Below, one piece after another: positions 44,283 to 53,338 of a DNA stretch of 64,000 bases; within the stretch, counting starts at the first letter, position 1; each line of letters begins with the position of its first letter. The position numbers and the translations under genes were made by a program. The stretch covers positions 46,900-110,899 of the forward strand of contig DASRVH010000107.1 of assembly GCA_035655155.1 (NCBI GenBank), in the 5' to 3' direction. Source of the DNA: Lentisalinibacter sp035655155. Lineage in GTDB: Bacteria > Pseudomonadota > Gammaproteobacteria > Steroidobacterales > Woeseiaceae. The notes under the pieces are model-generated. The model did not search any database, was not told the origin of the DNA, and worked only from the letters and a program-made list of their open reading frames with translations.

Positions 44283-45019
44283 TCGTGATGCCCGCCATCG
44301 ACCTGCGCGGCGGGCGCTGCGTGCGCCTGTTCCAGGGCGAGTTCGACGCCGAGACCGGCTACGACCACGATCCTCTGGAGCTGGCACTGGAGTACCAGTC
44401 GGCCGGCTGCCGCGAGCTGCACGTCGTGGACCTCGACGGCGCCCGCACCGGCGACCCCGCCAACCTGGAGATCATCCGCGCGATCGCCACCGGCACGACG
44501 ATGACCGTGCAGGTGGGCGGCGGCATCCGCGATCAGGAGCGCCTGGAACGGCTGCTCGGCTGCGGCGTCGACCGCGTGGTGGTCGGCAGCCTGGCGGTGA
44601 ACCGACCCGAGACGGTCACGGGCTGGCTGCGCGAGGCGGGACCGGAACGGATCGTGATCGCGCTGGACGTGCGGCTGGACGAGCGCGGCATCCCCCGGGT
44701 GACCAGCCACGGCTGGACGCGGGACTCGGACCTGACCCTGTGGCAGGCGGTGGAGCGCTTCACCGAGCCGCGGCTGCGCCACGTGCTGTGCACCGACATC
44801 AGCCGGGACGGCGCCCTGACCGGGCCCAACGTGGATCTGTACGGCGAGTTCGTCTCCCGCTTCCCGGATATCGGCCTGCAGGCTTCCGGCGGCGTGCGCG
44901 ACGTGAACGACCTGGAGGCGCTGCGGCGCGCCGGCGCCGCGGCGGCGATCACCGGCAAGGCGCTGCTGGAAGGCACACTGACGAGAGAGGAGCTGCGGTC
45001 ATTCTCGCGCGACGCATAA
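44279..45019 (+). CDS. hisA: ProFAR isomerase
   Basis: 246 residues, TIM barrel. GTG start; MPAIDLRGGRCVRLFQG, VDLDGARTG, VQVGGGIRDQERLE and CTDISRDGALTGPNVDL carry the catalytic Asp residues (about 10 and 130) and phosphate-binding loops. Its last 19 bases overlap hisF in the same way as in E. coli. Confidence 0.96.
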   Translation: MIVMPAIDLRGGRCVRLFQGEFDAETGYDHDPLELALEYQSAGCRELHVVDLDGARTGDPANLEIIRAIATGTTMTVQVGGGIRDQERLERLLGCGVDRVVVGSLAVNRPETVTGWLREAGPERIVIALDVRLDERGIPRVTSHGWTRDSDLTLWQAVERFTEPRLRHVLCTDISRDGALTGPNVDLYGEFVSRFPDIGLQASGGVRDVNDLEALRRAGAAAAITGKALLEGTLTREELRSFSRDA

Positions 45020-45768
45020 TCCCCTGCCTGGACGTCCGCGACGGCCGCGTCGTCAAGGGCGTGCGCTTCCGCAACCACCGCGACGTGGGCGACATCCTCG
45101 AACTGGCGCAACGCTATCGGGACGAGGGGGCGGACGAACTCGTCTTCTACGACATCACCGCCAGCCCCGACGGCCGCTCCGTGGACCGCAGCTGGGTCTC
45201 CCGCGTGGCGGCCGTGCTCGACATCCCCTTCTGCGTGGCCGGGGGCATCCGCAGCCTGGAGGACGCCGAGAGCGTGCTGAACCGGGGCGCCGACAAAATC
45301 TCGATCAACAGCCCGGCGCTGGCCGATCCGCAGCTGATCACCCGCCTCGCCGCCCGCTTCGGCGTGCAGTGCGTCGTGGTGGGTATCGACAGTCGGGAGG
45401 AAGACGGCGACTGGTTCGTCTACCAGTACACCGGCGACCCGGACCGCACGACGGCGACCCGCCGGCGAACGCTGGACTGGGTGGCCGAAGTGCAGCGCCG
45501 CGGCGCCGGCGAGATCGTGCTGAACTGCATGAACCAGGACGGCGTGCGCGAGGGCTACGACCTCCGCCAGCTCGCCGCCGTACGCGCGGTCTGCGGCATC
45601 CCGCTGATCGCCTCCGGCGGCGCCGGCGAGCCGGAGCATTTCCTGGCGGCGTTCGCCGAGACTCGCGTCGACGGCGCGCTGGCGGCCAGCGTCTTCCACA
45701 GCGGCGAGATCCATATCGCGGAACTGAAACGCTGGCTGGCCGAGCGCGACATAGAGATGAGGATCTGA
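45001..45768 (+). CDS. hisF: Imidazole glycerol phosphate synthase, cyclase subunit; apparent ATT start
   Basis: 255 residues if begun at ATT 45001. TIM barrel with IPCLDVRDGRVVKGVRFRNH, ELVFYDITAS, VAGGIRSLEDAE, DKISINSPAL and ASGGAGEPEHF. No in-frame ATG, GTG, TTG or CTG exists near the expected N terminus; the next choices would delete the first strand and catalytic Asp11. ATT aligns with Met1 of E. coli HisF (M/I-LA-R/K-RIIPCLD), has GAGGAG (44987-44992) eight bases upstream, and keeps the conserved 19-base hisA overlap. It could reflect genuine ATT initiation or a base-call error of ATG. Confidence 0.93.
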   Translation: MLARRIIPCLDVRDGRVVKGVRFRNHRDVGDILELAQRYRDEGADELVFYDITASPDGRSVDRSWVSRVAAVLDIPFCVAGGIRSLEDAESVLNRGADKISINSPALADPQLITRLAARFGVQCVVVGIDSREEDGDWFVYQYTGDPDRTTATRRRTLDWVAEVQRRGAGEIVLNCMNQDGVREGYDLRQLAAVRAVCGIPLIASGGAGEPEHFLAAFAETRVDGALAASVFHSGEIHIAELKRWLAERDIEMRI

Positions 45769-45772
45769 GGCT

Positions 45773-46084
45773 ATGGCAGAACAACGGAACCTGGACTTCC
45801 TGCGGGAACTGGAACAGGTGATCCGCACGCGCCTGGACACCCAGGCTCCGCAGAGCTACACGGCACGGCTGGTGGCCGGCGGCAAGGCCCGGGTGGCGCA
45901 GAAGGTGGCCGAGGAAGCGGTGGAAACCGCGCTGGCCAGCGCCACCGACGCCGGCAGCAGTGCGGTCGTCGGCGAGGCCGCCGACCTGATCTATCACCTG
46001 CTCGTCCTGCTGGCCGTCGAGGGCCTCGATCTGGCGGACGTGGCGGCCGAGCTCGAGGCCCGCCACCGCAGCCTCACCCGCTGA
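45773..46084 (+). CDS. hisE: Phosphoribosyl-ATP pyrophosphatase
   Basis: 103 residues, all-helical MazG-like fold with KVAEEAVETALASA and EAADLIYHLLVLLAV supplying the acidic magnesium ligands. Related bacteria often have a HisI-HisE fusion; here only the HisE half exists and the cyclohydrolase HisI is absent, with five bases between hisF and this gene. The last 11 bases overlap the convergent lysC-lysA gene. Confidence 0.95.
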   Translation: MAEQRNLDFLRELEQVIRTRLDTQAPQSYTARLVAGGKARVAQKVAEEAVETALASATDAGSSAVVGEAADLIYHLLVLLAVEGLDLADVAAELEARHRSLTR

Positions 46085-48749
46085 CCGCCCCGTTCCCCAG
46101 CAGGGTCTCGGCCGCCGGCTCGCGCAGGTTGTAGCGCGAGCCCATGGTGTAGCCGTAAGCGCCCGTGTTGGCGATCAGGATCACGTCTCCCTCCCGGCAC
46201 TCGGGCAGCAGGCGGTCGTTGCCCAGCCGGTCGCCGCTCTCGCAGATGGGCCCGACCACCGTCACCACCTCCGTCGCCGGCTCGCCCAGCCGGGTGAGAT
46301 TCACGATCTCGTGGTAGGCGCCGTAGAGCGCCGGGCGAATGAGGCTGTTCATGCCCGTCTCGATGCCCACGTAGCGCACGACGCCCTTGCCCTTGGTCTG
46401 CGTCACCCGCGCGAGCAGCACGCCCGACTCGGCCACCAGATAACGGCCGGGCTCGACCCACAGCCGGTAATCCGGCCAGGCCCGGCGCAGCTCGCCCAGC
46501 AGTCGGGCCAGCTCCCCGGTATCCAGCGGTTCCTCTCCCGGTTTCTCCGGTATGCCGAGCCCGCCGCCGAGGTCGAGCGTGTGCACGTCCGGGAACCGGG
46601 AGGCGGCGTTGGCGAGCTCGTTCGCGACCTCCGCCCAGTTGGTCGGATCCAGGATGCCGCTGCCGGTGTGGGCGTGGATGCCGACGATCCGCGCGCCCGC
46701 CGCGGCGGCGAGTGATTCGAGCTCGTCGAGTTCGAACAGCGGAATGCCGAATTTCGAATGGGTGCCGGCCGTGCGCACGTGCTCGTGATGCCCCCGGCCC
46801 TGACCCGGGTCGAGCCTGATGAAGACGTCCCGGTCGCGAAAGAGCTCCGGCCAGGCACGCAGCGGATGCAGGTTGTCCAGGGTCACCCAGACACCGAGCT
46901 CCAGCCCGTCCGCGTATTCCCGGCGCGGCGCGAAGTTCGGGGTGAACAGGATGCGTCGCCGATCGATGTCGGGAAAGAGCTCGAGCACCCGTTCGATTTC
47001 ACCGGGCGAGACGCATTCGAAATTGACCCCCGCACTCTCCACCAGACGCAGGATGTCCGGGTTCGAATTCGCCTTCATGGCGTAGAACACCGCATCCAGA
47101 TGCTCGATGGACTGCAGGCGGCCGATCGCCGCCCGGATCGTATCGGCGTCGTAGACGTAGCGCGGCGAGTCCTCCTCGCACAGGGCCAGCAGCTCCCGCC
47201 GGCGGTGGCTCCACCACATCGGCGGCAGGCCCGGCGCCTCCTCTCCCTCGGCCTGGAGGGCCTCCCAGGTGGGGCCGAACGCCTCGCCCCGCCGTTGCGG
47301 CGCGATGATCGAGCTGTGCAGTTTCTGCACCAGCCGGTAGCCCTGCTCGTCGTCCACGACGAAGGTCAGGTTCAGGTCGCTCGCCGCCTGGGTCACGAGG
47401 TGGATGCGCTGCTCCTCGAACACCTCCAGCGCGGGCCCGAGCCGGTGCAGGATCGTGCGGATCTTCCGCCCCACCAGACTGACCGCCGCGCAGTCCTCGA
47501 TGACCCGCACCCGGCAGATGGTCTCCAGCTCCTCTACCAGCGCCTCCATCGCCTCGCCGCCTAGCGCGCCGGAGGCCGTGTCGATGGAGACGGTCACGTT
47601 GCTCTCCGAGGTCGATACCAGGTCCACCGAAACGGAATGGCGCCGGAAGACGTCGAAGGCGTCCGCCAGGAATCCGACCTCCTGCCACATGGCCACGCCT
47701 TCCATGGACACCAGCGTGAGGCCCATGCGCAGGGAGATCGCCTTGACCCGTGGCTCGGCCTCCCGGGTGGCTGCCGAGACCACCGTGCCGTCCAGGTCCG
47801 GCCGCGCGGTCCAGCGGACGTGGATCGGAATCTGTGCGCGGCGCACCGGCGGCACGCAGCGCGGATGCAGGACGCTGCCGCCCGTGGAGGCGATCTCCTG
47901 GGCCTCGTCGTAGTGCAGCGCGGTCAGCAGTCTCGCCGACGGCACGGCCCGCGGATTGCCGCTGAACATGCCGGGCACGTCGGTCCAGACCTCGAGACGG
48001 CGTGCGCCGAGCAGGGATGCGAAATAGGCTGCCGAGGTGTCCGAGCCGCCGCGCCCGAGCAGCACCGTCTCGCCGTCCTCGTTGCGGGCGATGAAGCCCT
48101 GGGTGAGTACCGCGCCGGTACCCGGTCCGAAGCGCTCAGCGAAGTCCGGATCCCGCTCGTGGGCGCAGACGGCGCTGAGAAAATGCTGGCGCTCGTTCTT
48201 GTTCCGCTGCCCCGTCGCGGCCAGGTGGTCGCGGGCATCGGCCCAGGCTGCATCGGCGCCCCGGGCGCCCAGCCAGGCGGCGCCGAGCCGCGTGCTCATC
48301 AGTTCGCCGAGTCCCATCAGGCGGGCCTGCACCCGCGGGCTCGCCTCGCGGATCAGGCGGATGCCGGCCGCGAGCTGGCGCAGTTCGTCGAAATACTCGC
48401 CCAGCACCCCGTCGGCGTCGAGTTCCAGCTCGCCCGCCAGGCGGCGGTGGCGCTCGAGGATCTCGCCCAGCACCGGTTCCGGGTCGCCGCCGATGGCCTG
48501 GTCGACCAGGGTCTGCAGCGCGTTCGAGATTCCGGCCACCGCCGAGCAGACCACCAGCGGCCGCAGGCCCGCCCGCATCCGGTTGCCGATCAGCCCGGCA
48601 ATTCTCTGCCAGTCCTCCCGCGACGACACGCTGGTGCCGCCGAACTTCATCACCACCCAGGGGGAGTCCGCACAGGCCGCCGGCGCGCCGAGCTCCCGCG
48701 CGTCCTGGAAAGGCGCCTCCGTGAGCGCCATGTCGGTCAGGTCTGCCAT
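46074..48749 (-). CDS. lysAC: Bifunctional aspartate kinase / diaminopimelate decarboxylase
   Basis: 891 residues. Aspartokinase part (about 30-320): VVMKFGGTSVSSREDW, GRGGSDTSAAYFASLLGA and DVPGMFSGNPR. Paired ACT domains follow (about 335-475: LVSMEGVAMWQEVGFLADAF; SLVGRKIRTILHRLGPALEVF). Decarboxylase part (about 505-891): PLP lysine in AVFYAMKANSNPDILRL, HTHGSGIL-like HAHTGSGILDP, DLGGGLGIPE, EPGRYLVAESG and the ICESGD cysteine. It catalyses the first and last steps of lysine synthesis. The same fusion is known in Xanthomonas-type bacteria. The N-terminal 28 residues are non-conserved. Confidence 0.95.
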   Translation of the reverse strand: MADLTDMALTEAPFQDARELGAPAACADSPWVVMKFGGTSVSSREDWQRIAGLIGNRMRAGLRPLVVCSAVAGISNALQTLVDQAIGGDPEPVLGEILERHRRLAGELELDADGVLGEYFDELRQLAAGIRLIREASPRVQARLMGLGELMSTRLGAAWLGARGADAAWADARDHLAATGQRNKNERQHFLSAVCAHERDPDFAERFGPGTGAVLTQGFIARNEDGETVLLGRGGSDTSAAYFASLLGARRLEVWTDVPGMFSGNPRAVPSARLLTALHYDEAQEIASTGGSVLHPRCVPPVRRAQIPIHVRWTARPDLDGTVVSAATREAEPRVKAISLRMGLTLVSMEGVAMWQEVGFLADAFDVFRRHSVSVDLVSTSESNVTVSIDTASGALGGEAMEALVEELETICRVRVIEDCAAVSLVGRKIRTILHRLGPALEVFEEQRIHLVTQAASDLNLTFVVDDEQGYRLVQKLHSSIIAPQRRGEAFGPTWEALQAEGEEAPGLPPMWWSHRRRELLALCEEDSPRYVYDADTIRAAIGRLQSIEHLDAVFYAMKANSNPDILRLVESAGVNFECVSPGEIERVLELFPDIDRRRILFTPNFAPRREYADGLELGVWVTLDNLHPLRAWPELFRDRDVFIRLDPGQGRGHHEHVRTAGTHSKFGIPLFELDELESLAAAAGARIVGIHAHTGSGILDPTNWAEVANELANAASRFPDVHTLDLGGGLGIPEKPGEEPLDTGELARLLGELRRAWPDYRLWVEPGRYLVAESGVLLARVTQTKGKGVVRYVGIETGMNSLIRPALYGAYHEIVNLTRLGEPATEVVTVVGPICESGDRLGNDRLLPECREGDVILIANTGAYGYTMGSRYNLREPAAETLLGNGAVSG

Positions 48750-48759
48750 GGCGCCGCCG

Positions 48760-50448
48760 TCAGTCGTCTTCGAAGCGGTCGGTCACCGCGCCCAGGGAGG
48801 CGGAGCTGACCTGGCGGGCGTACTTTGCGAGCAGCCCCCGCGCAGGCGGCCGCCGGGAAGGCGACCAGTCGGCGCGACGGGCCTCCAGTTCCTCCGCGGA
48901 GAGGTCCGCCTCGATGCGGCAGGCGGCGCCGTCGATGGTGATCCGGTCGCCGTCGCGGAGCAGGCCGATCGGCCCGCCGACCGCGGCTTCGGGCGTGACG
49001 TGCCCCACCACGAAACCGTGGCTGCCGCCGGAGAAGCGCCCGTCCGTGATCAGCGCCACCTTGTCGCCGAGGCCCTTGCCCATGATCGCGCTGGTGGGGC
49101 TTAGCATCTCGCGCATTCCGGGACCGCCGACCGGGCCCTCGTAGCGCACCACGACCACGTCGCCGGCCCGTACCTCGCCGTCCAGGATGGCCTGCAGGGC
49201 CTGCTCCTCGGCCTCGTAGATGCGGGCAGTGCCGGTGAAGCGGGTGCCCTCCTTGCCCGAGATCTTCGCCACCGCGCCCTCCGGGGCGACGTTGCCGTAC
49301 AGCACCACCAGATGACTGTCGGCCTTGAGCGGGTCGGAGAGCGGCCGCACGATGTCCTGGTCCGCCGGGTAGGCGCCGGCATCGGCCAAGTTCTCGGCCA
49401 GCGACCGCCCCGTCACGGTCAGGCAGTCGCCATGCAGCAGGCCGGCGTCCAGCAGCATCTTCATCAGCGGCTGGATGCCGCCGATGGCCACCAGGTCGCT
49501 CATGACGTAGCGCCCGCTCGGCTTCAGGTCGGCCAGCACGGGCACGCGTTTGCCGATACGGGTGAAGTCGTCCAGCGCCAGCGGCACGTTCGCGGCATGG
49601 GCGATGGCCAGCAGGTGCAGCACCGCATTGGTGGACCCGCCCAGCGCGATGACCACCGTGATGGCGTTCTCGAAGGCTTCCCGGGTCAGTATGTGCGAGG
49701 GCCGGATGTCGCGCTCCAGCAGCTCGAGCACGGCGCGCCCCGCCCGCCGGCAGTCTTCGATCTTGGCGCCGGAGACCGCCTCCTGGGCGGAGCTGTCCGG
49801 CAGGCTGAGGCCCAGCGCCTCGATGGCCGAGGCCATGGTGTTGGCCGTATACATGCCGCCGCAGGCCCCCGGTCCCGGTATGGCCGTGCGCTCCACCTCG
49901 CCCAGTTCCTCCATGCTCACGGAGCCGGCCGAGACCCCGCCGACCGCCTCGAACACCGAGACGATGTCACGGCGTTTCGGCCCCGGCTGGATGGTGCCGC
50001 CGTAGACGAAGACGGAGGGGCGGTCGAGCCGCGCCATGGCGATCACGCAGCCCGGCATGTTCTTGTCGCAGCCGCCGATGGTGACCAGGCCGTCGAAGCC
50101 CTGGGCGGCGGTCACCGCCTCGATGGAGTCGGCGATGACTTCCCGGGACACCAGCGAGTAGCGCATGCCGGGCGTGCCCATGGAGATGCCGTCGGACACC
50201 GTGATCGTGTTGAAGACGACCGCCTTGCCGCCGGCGCCGTCTGCCCCTTCCGCCGCGGAACGGGCCAGCCCGTCGATGTGCATGTTGCAGGGAGTGACCA
50301 TGCTCCAGGTGGAGGCGATGCCGACCTGGGATTTCGTGAAGTCCTCGTCGCCGAAACCCACCGCCCGCAACATCGCCCGGCCCGGCGCGTGCTCCACGCC
50401 TTCCACCACGATGCGCGAATAACGCCGCTTGTCTTTCTGATCGCTCAC
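48760..50448 (-). CDS. ilvD: Dihydroxy-acid dehydratase
   Basis: 562 residues. It makes the 2-oxo acids of valine and isoleucine. Fe-S cluster cysteines appear in MVTPCNMHIDGL, GGCDKNMPGC and PGACGGMYTANTMASAIEALG; the C-terminal TDGRFSGGSHGFVVGHVTPEA is also typical. The start is GTG at 50448 with GGAGG four bases ahead. A TACAAT -10-like hexamer lies upstream on the same strand near 50560. Ten bases separate it from the lysAC start, so the two are probably one transcript. Confidence 0.96.
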   Translation of the reverse strand: MSDQKDKRRYSRIVVEGVEHAPGRAMLRAVGFGDEDFTKSQVGIASTWSMVTPCNMHIDGLARSAAEGADGAGGKAVVFNTITVSDGISMGTPGMRYSLVSREVIADSIEAVTAAQGFDGLVTIGGCDKNMPGCVIAMARLDRPSVFVYGGTIQPGPKRRDIVSVFEAVGGVSAGSVSMEELGEVERTAIPGPGACGGMYTANTMASAIEALGLSLPDSSAQEAVSGAKIEDCRRAGRAVLELLERDIRPSHILTREAFENAITVVIALGGSTNAVLHLLAIAHAANVPLALDDFTRIGKRVPVLADLKPSGRYVMSDLVAIGGIQPLMKMLLDAGLLHGDCLTVTGRSLAENLADAGAYPADQDIVRPLSDPLKADSHLVVLYGNVAPEGAVAKISGKEGTRFTGTARIYEAEEQALQAILDGEVRAGDVVVVRYEGPVGGPGMREMLSPTSAIMGKGLGDKVALITDGRFSGGSHGFVVGHVTPEAAVGGPIGLLRDGDRITIDGAACRIEADLSAEELEARRADWSPSRRPPARGLLAKYARQVSSASLGAVTDRFEDD

Positions 50449-50614
50449 GCTGCCTCCGTCAACTTCGCCGCTCTGACCGCCCCGGTCACGCTGGTCGCGC
50501 TCATGGTTCTGGCGGCCGCTTGTCGTTCACACCGGCGCGCCTGCGCCCGCCGCAGCGCATTGTAGCGGATCGACGGGGCCGCCGGCGCCGACGCTCGCGC
50601 GGCTTCCGCGGCCG

Positions 50615-51697
50615 TCAGCTCGCGGCCAGCGGCACGACGATCGCCGCGGCGGCGAGCAGCAGCACGGCGAGCGCCAGCAGGGCGCGACCACGACGCCCGC
50701 GTCCCTGGGCGGCGAACGGTCGCAGGAAGGTCCGGACATCCGGCGGCCGCTGGTAGCGGGAGTACGCGAGCGCCGCCTCCAGCGCGCCCCAGCGCGCCTC
50801 GCCGAGGCCCTCGATTCGGCGCGGCGACTCCCCCGCCGCCTCGGCCTCCAGCGCATCCCGGCTGCCGTATACCCGCCGGCCGGACAGCATGCGGTAGGCG
50901 ACGCAGGCCAGCGAGTAAACATCGTCGCGGATCGTCGGCGTCTCGCCTTTCAACACCTCCGGGCTGGAATAGGCCGGCGTGGCCGCCTTCAGAACGCCCG
51001 GATCGAAGGTCCCGGTGCCGGTGGCGAGCACCCGGTCCAGGCGGGCGATGCCGAAATCGCAGAGCTGCACGCCCCCGTCCGGCAGCAGCATGACGTTGCC
51101 GGGCTTTACGTCGGCGTGGACCACGCCTCGCTCGTGGGCGTGGGCCAGGGCCGCGCCGATGCTGCGCACGATGTGCAGGGCATCGCCAGCGGGCATCGGT
51201 TCGCCCGGCCGCCGATCCAGCCAGTCGGCGAGCGAGCAGCCGGGCAGCCATTCCATCACGATGTAGAAACGGTTGCCGTCCCGGCCCAGGCCATGGAAGC
51301 GCACGACGTTGGGATGGTCCAGAAGCAGTCCCGTCTCGGCCTCTCTCTGCAGAGCGCGCAGCGCCGGGCCGTGCCGGTCGAGCCGCGGCGTCAGCACCTT
51401 GACGGCGACCCAGGACGGTTCGTGGGTCTCGAGGGTGCGTTGCCGGTCAAGGGCCTTGTAGACCACCCCCATGCTGCCACCCGCCACCCGGCGCAATAGC
51501 TCGTAACGCCCGCCGATGACCGTGCCGATGGCGAGTTCGGCACCGGCGACGGTATCCGCCCGCTCCGCCTCGCTGCCCTCCTCCAGCCGCTCCGTCGCCA
51601 GCTGCTCGCTGTCGGCGGACGCGGCCGCGCTGCCGTCGAGGCGCGCCGTCGCGGCCTCGCCCTCGCGCTGCGCACCGTCCCGGGCGCTCCCGCTCAC
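50615..51697 (-). CDS. Tail-anchored Ser/Thr protein kinase
   Basis: 360 residues from GTG 51697. A low-complexity N terminus (1-55, Ala/Glu/Ser/Arg-rich) precedes a Hanks-type kinase (about 62-325). It has the glycine loop VAGGSMGVVY, Lys100 in VAVKV, catalytic HADVKPGN (HAD in place of HRD, Asp196), metal-binding DFG at 214-216, and AYSSPEVLKG as the APE region. A hydrophobic helix (about 339-358) ends the protein with one residue after it, so there is no sensor domain outside. Substrates unknown. It overlaps the FAD-dehydrogenase stop (GTGA), linking the two. Confidence 0.9.
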   Translation of the reverse strand: MSGSARDGAQREGEAATARLDGSAAASADSEQLATERLEEGSEAERADTVAGAELAIGTVIGGRYELLRRVAGGSMGVVYKALDRQRTLETHEPSWVAVKVLTPRLDRHGPALRALQREAETGLLLDHPNVVRFHGLGRDGNRFYIVMEWLPGCSLADWLDRRPGEPMPAGDALHIVRSIGAALAHAHERGVVHADVKPGNVMLLPDGGVQLCDFGIARLDRVLATGTGTFDPGVLKAATPAYSSPEVLKGETPTIRDDVYSLACVAYRMLSGRRVYGSRDALEAEAAGESPRRIEGLGEARWGALEAALAYSRYQRPPDVRTFLRPFAAQGRGRRGRALLALAVLLLAAAAIVVPLAAS

Positions 51698-53094
51698 AGC
51701 ACCTTGCCCGGGTTCAGGATTCCGGCCGGATCGAGGGCGCTCTTCAGGCGGCGCATCAGATCCAGTTCCGTCTCGTCCAGATAGCGGCGCATCTGCTCGC
51801 GCCGCAGCAGGCCGACCCCGTGCTCCGCACTGAAGCTGCCGCCGCAGGCATGCACGGCGTCGAATACGATCCCGTTGACCTCGGGCTCGGCGGCCCGGAA
51901 CGACTCCGGATCGGCACCGGCCGGCTGGCTCAGGTTGTAATGGAGATTGCCGTCGCCGACGTGGCCGAACACCACCAGCCGGGCTTCGGGAAACCGGCCG
52001 GCCAGCGCCGCCCCGGCCCGCTCCAGGAATTCGTCGATACGCTCCACCGGTACTGAGATATCGTGCTTGAGGCTGATGCCCTCGTGCCGCTGGGCCTCGG
52101 AGATGCTGTGCCGCAGCCGCCACAGCGCATCGCGACGGCGGCCGTCGCCCGCGGCCACGGCGTCCCTTACCAGGCCCTCGTCCAGCGCCCCCTCCAGGGC
52201 CGCCTCCAGGCGGGGCATGGCATCGCCCTGGTTATTGGCCGTGCTCTCCATCAGCACGTAGGCCGGATGATCCTCATCGAAGGGGTGGCGGGTATCGGCG
52301 ATGTGCGCGAGGACGAACTCCAGTGCCCGGGCGGAGATGAGTTCGAAGGCGCTGATCTCTTCGCCGAGCCGGCCGCGCATGGCCTCCAGCAGCGCCACCG
52401 CCCGGCCGGGTCCGTCGATGGCGATCATGGCCGTGGCGACGTCGGCCGGGCGCGGATGGAGGCGCAGCGCCGCCGCCGTGATGATGCCCAGCGTGCCCTC
52501 GGCCCCGACGAACAAGTCGCGCAGATCGTAGCCGGCCGTGTTCTTCCGCAGGGTGCGCAGGCCGTTCCACACGCGCCCGTCCGCCAGCACCACCTCCAGC
52601 CCCAGCACCTGCTGCCGCGCGGTGCCGTAACGCAGCACGTTGATGCCCCCGGCATCGGTGGAGAGGTTCCCGCCGATCTGACAACTGCCCTCCGCGGCCA
52701 GGCTTAGCGGGAACAGCCGGCCCGCCTCGTCGGCCGCGGCCTGCAGGTCGGCCAGCACGCAGCCGGCCTCGGCGATCAGGAAGTCTCCTCTCGTGCTGAG
52801 TTCGCGGATGCGGTTCAGCCGCCGCAGGCTCAGTATGACCTGCAGGTCTTCGCCGCCGGCCACCGCCCCGCCGCAGAGCCCGGTGTTGCCGCCCTGGGGG
52901 ACGATGCCGATGCCGTGCCGCCCGCACTCGGCGACCACCCGGGCCACCTCATCAGTAGTCGAAGGCAGCAGCACCAGGGGGGTGTCGCTCCGGTAACGCC
53001 CCCGCCATTCCTCGAGATAGGGCGCCATTGCCTCGGGGTCGTCCAGATATCCGCCCTCGCCCACGGCCGCTTTCAGGCCCTCGAGTCTTTTCAT
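51694..53094 (-). CDS. FAD-linked D-2-hydroxyacid dehydrogenase (GlcD/D-2HGDH-like)
   Basis: 466 residues from ATG 53094 (GGAGG just upstream). FAD-binding PP-loop: VPQGGNTGLCGGAVAGG (about 68-84), then GSCQIGGNLSTDAGGINVLRYG and VGAEGTLGIIT. The C-terminal cap has VVFGHVGDGNLHYNLSQP and SAEHGVGLLRREQM with metal-binding His residues. It best fits D-2-hydroxyglutarate or D-lactate dehydrogenase of the FAD-type oxidase group, passing electrons possibly to ETF. Coupled to a kinase gene downstream. Confidence 0.92.
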   Translation of the reverse strand: MKRLEGLKAAVGEGGYLDDPEAMAPYLEEWRGRYRSDTPLVLLPSTTDEVARVVAECGRHGIGIVPQGGNTGLCGGAVAGGEDLQVILSLRRLNRIRELSTRGDFLIAEAGCVLADLQAAADEAGRLFPLSLAAEGSCQIGGNLSTDAGGINVLRYGTARQQVLGLEVVLADGRVWNGLRTLRKNTAGYDLRDLFVGAEGTLGIITAAALRLHPRPADVATAMIAIDGPGRAVALLEAMRGRLGEEISAFELISARALEFVLAHIADTRHPFDEDHPAYVLMESTANNQGDAMPRLEAALEGALDEGLVRDAVAAGDGRRRDALWRLRHSISEAQRHEGISLKHDISVPVERIDEFLERAGAALAGRFPEARLVVFGHVGDGNLHYNLSQPAGADPESFRAAEPEVNGIVFDAVHACGGSFSAEHGVGLLRREQMRRYLDETELDLMRRLKSALDPAGILNPGKVL

Positions 53095-53338
53095 CGAGCC
53101 TCCGCTCTGCGTGCCTCCGCTGCGCCGGCCGCCGGCGTTCTGCCGCCACTCCGGAGCGCGACCGCAGTTTAGCACCGGCGCGCCGCCCGTCGGCTCTTCG
53201 CAGCAACCGCTTGCATCCACAGGATCTCTTGATTACCGTCGACCGGGTTCGCCGCAACACGGGCGCGCGGGCAGCACAGGGGCTGCCGGCTTCGCCCGAC
53301 CGCAAACGCGAGCGGCAGGACTTCCGAGCGGAGCCGAG

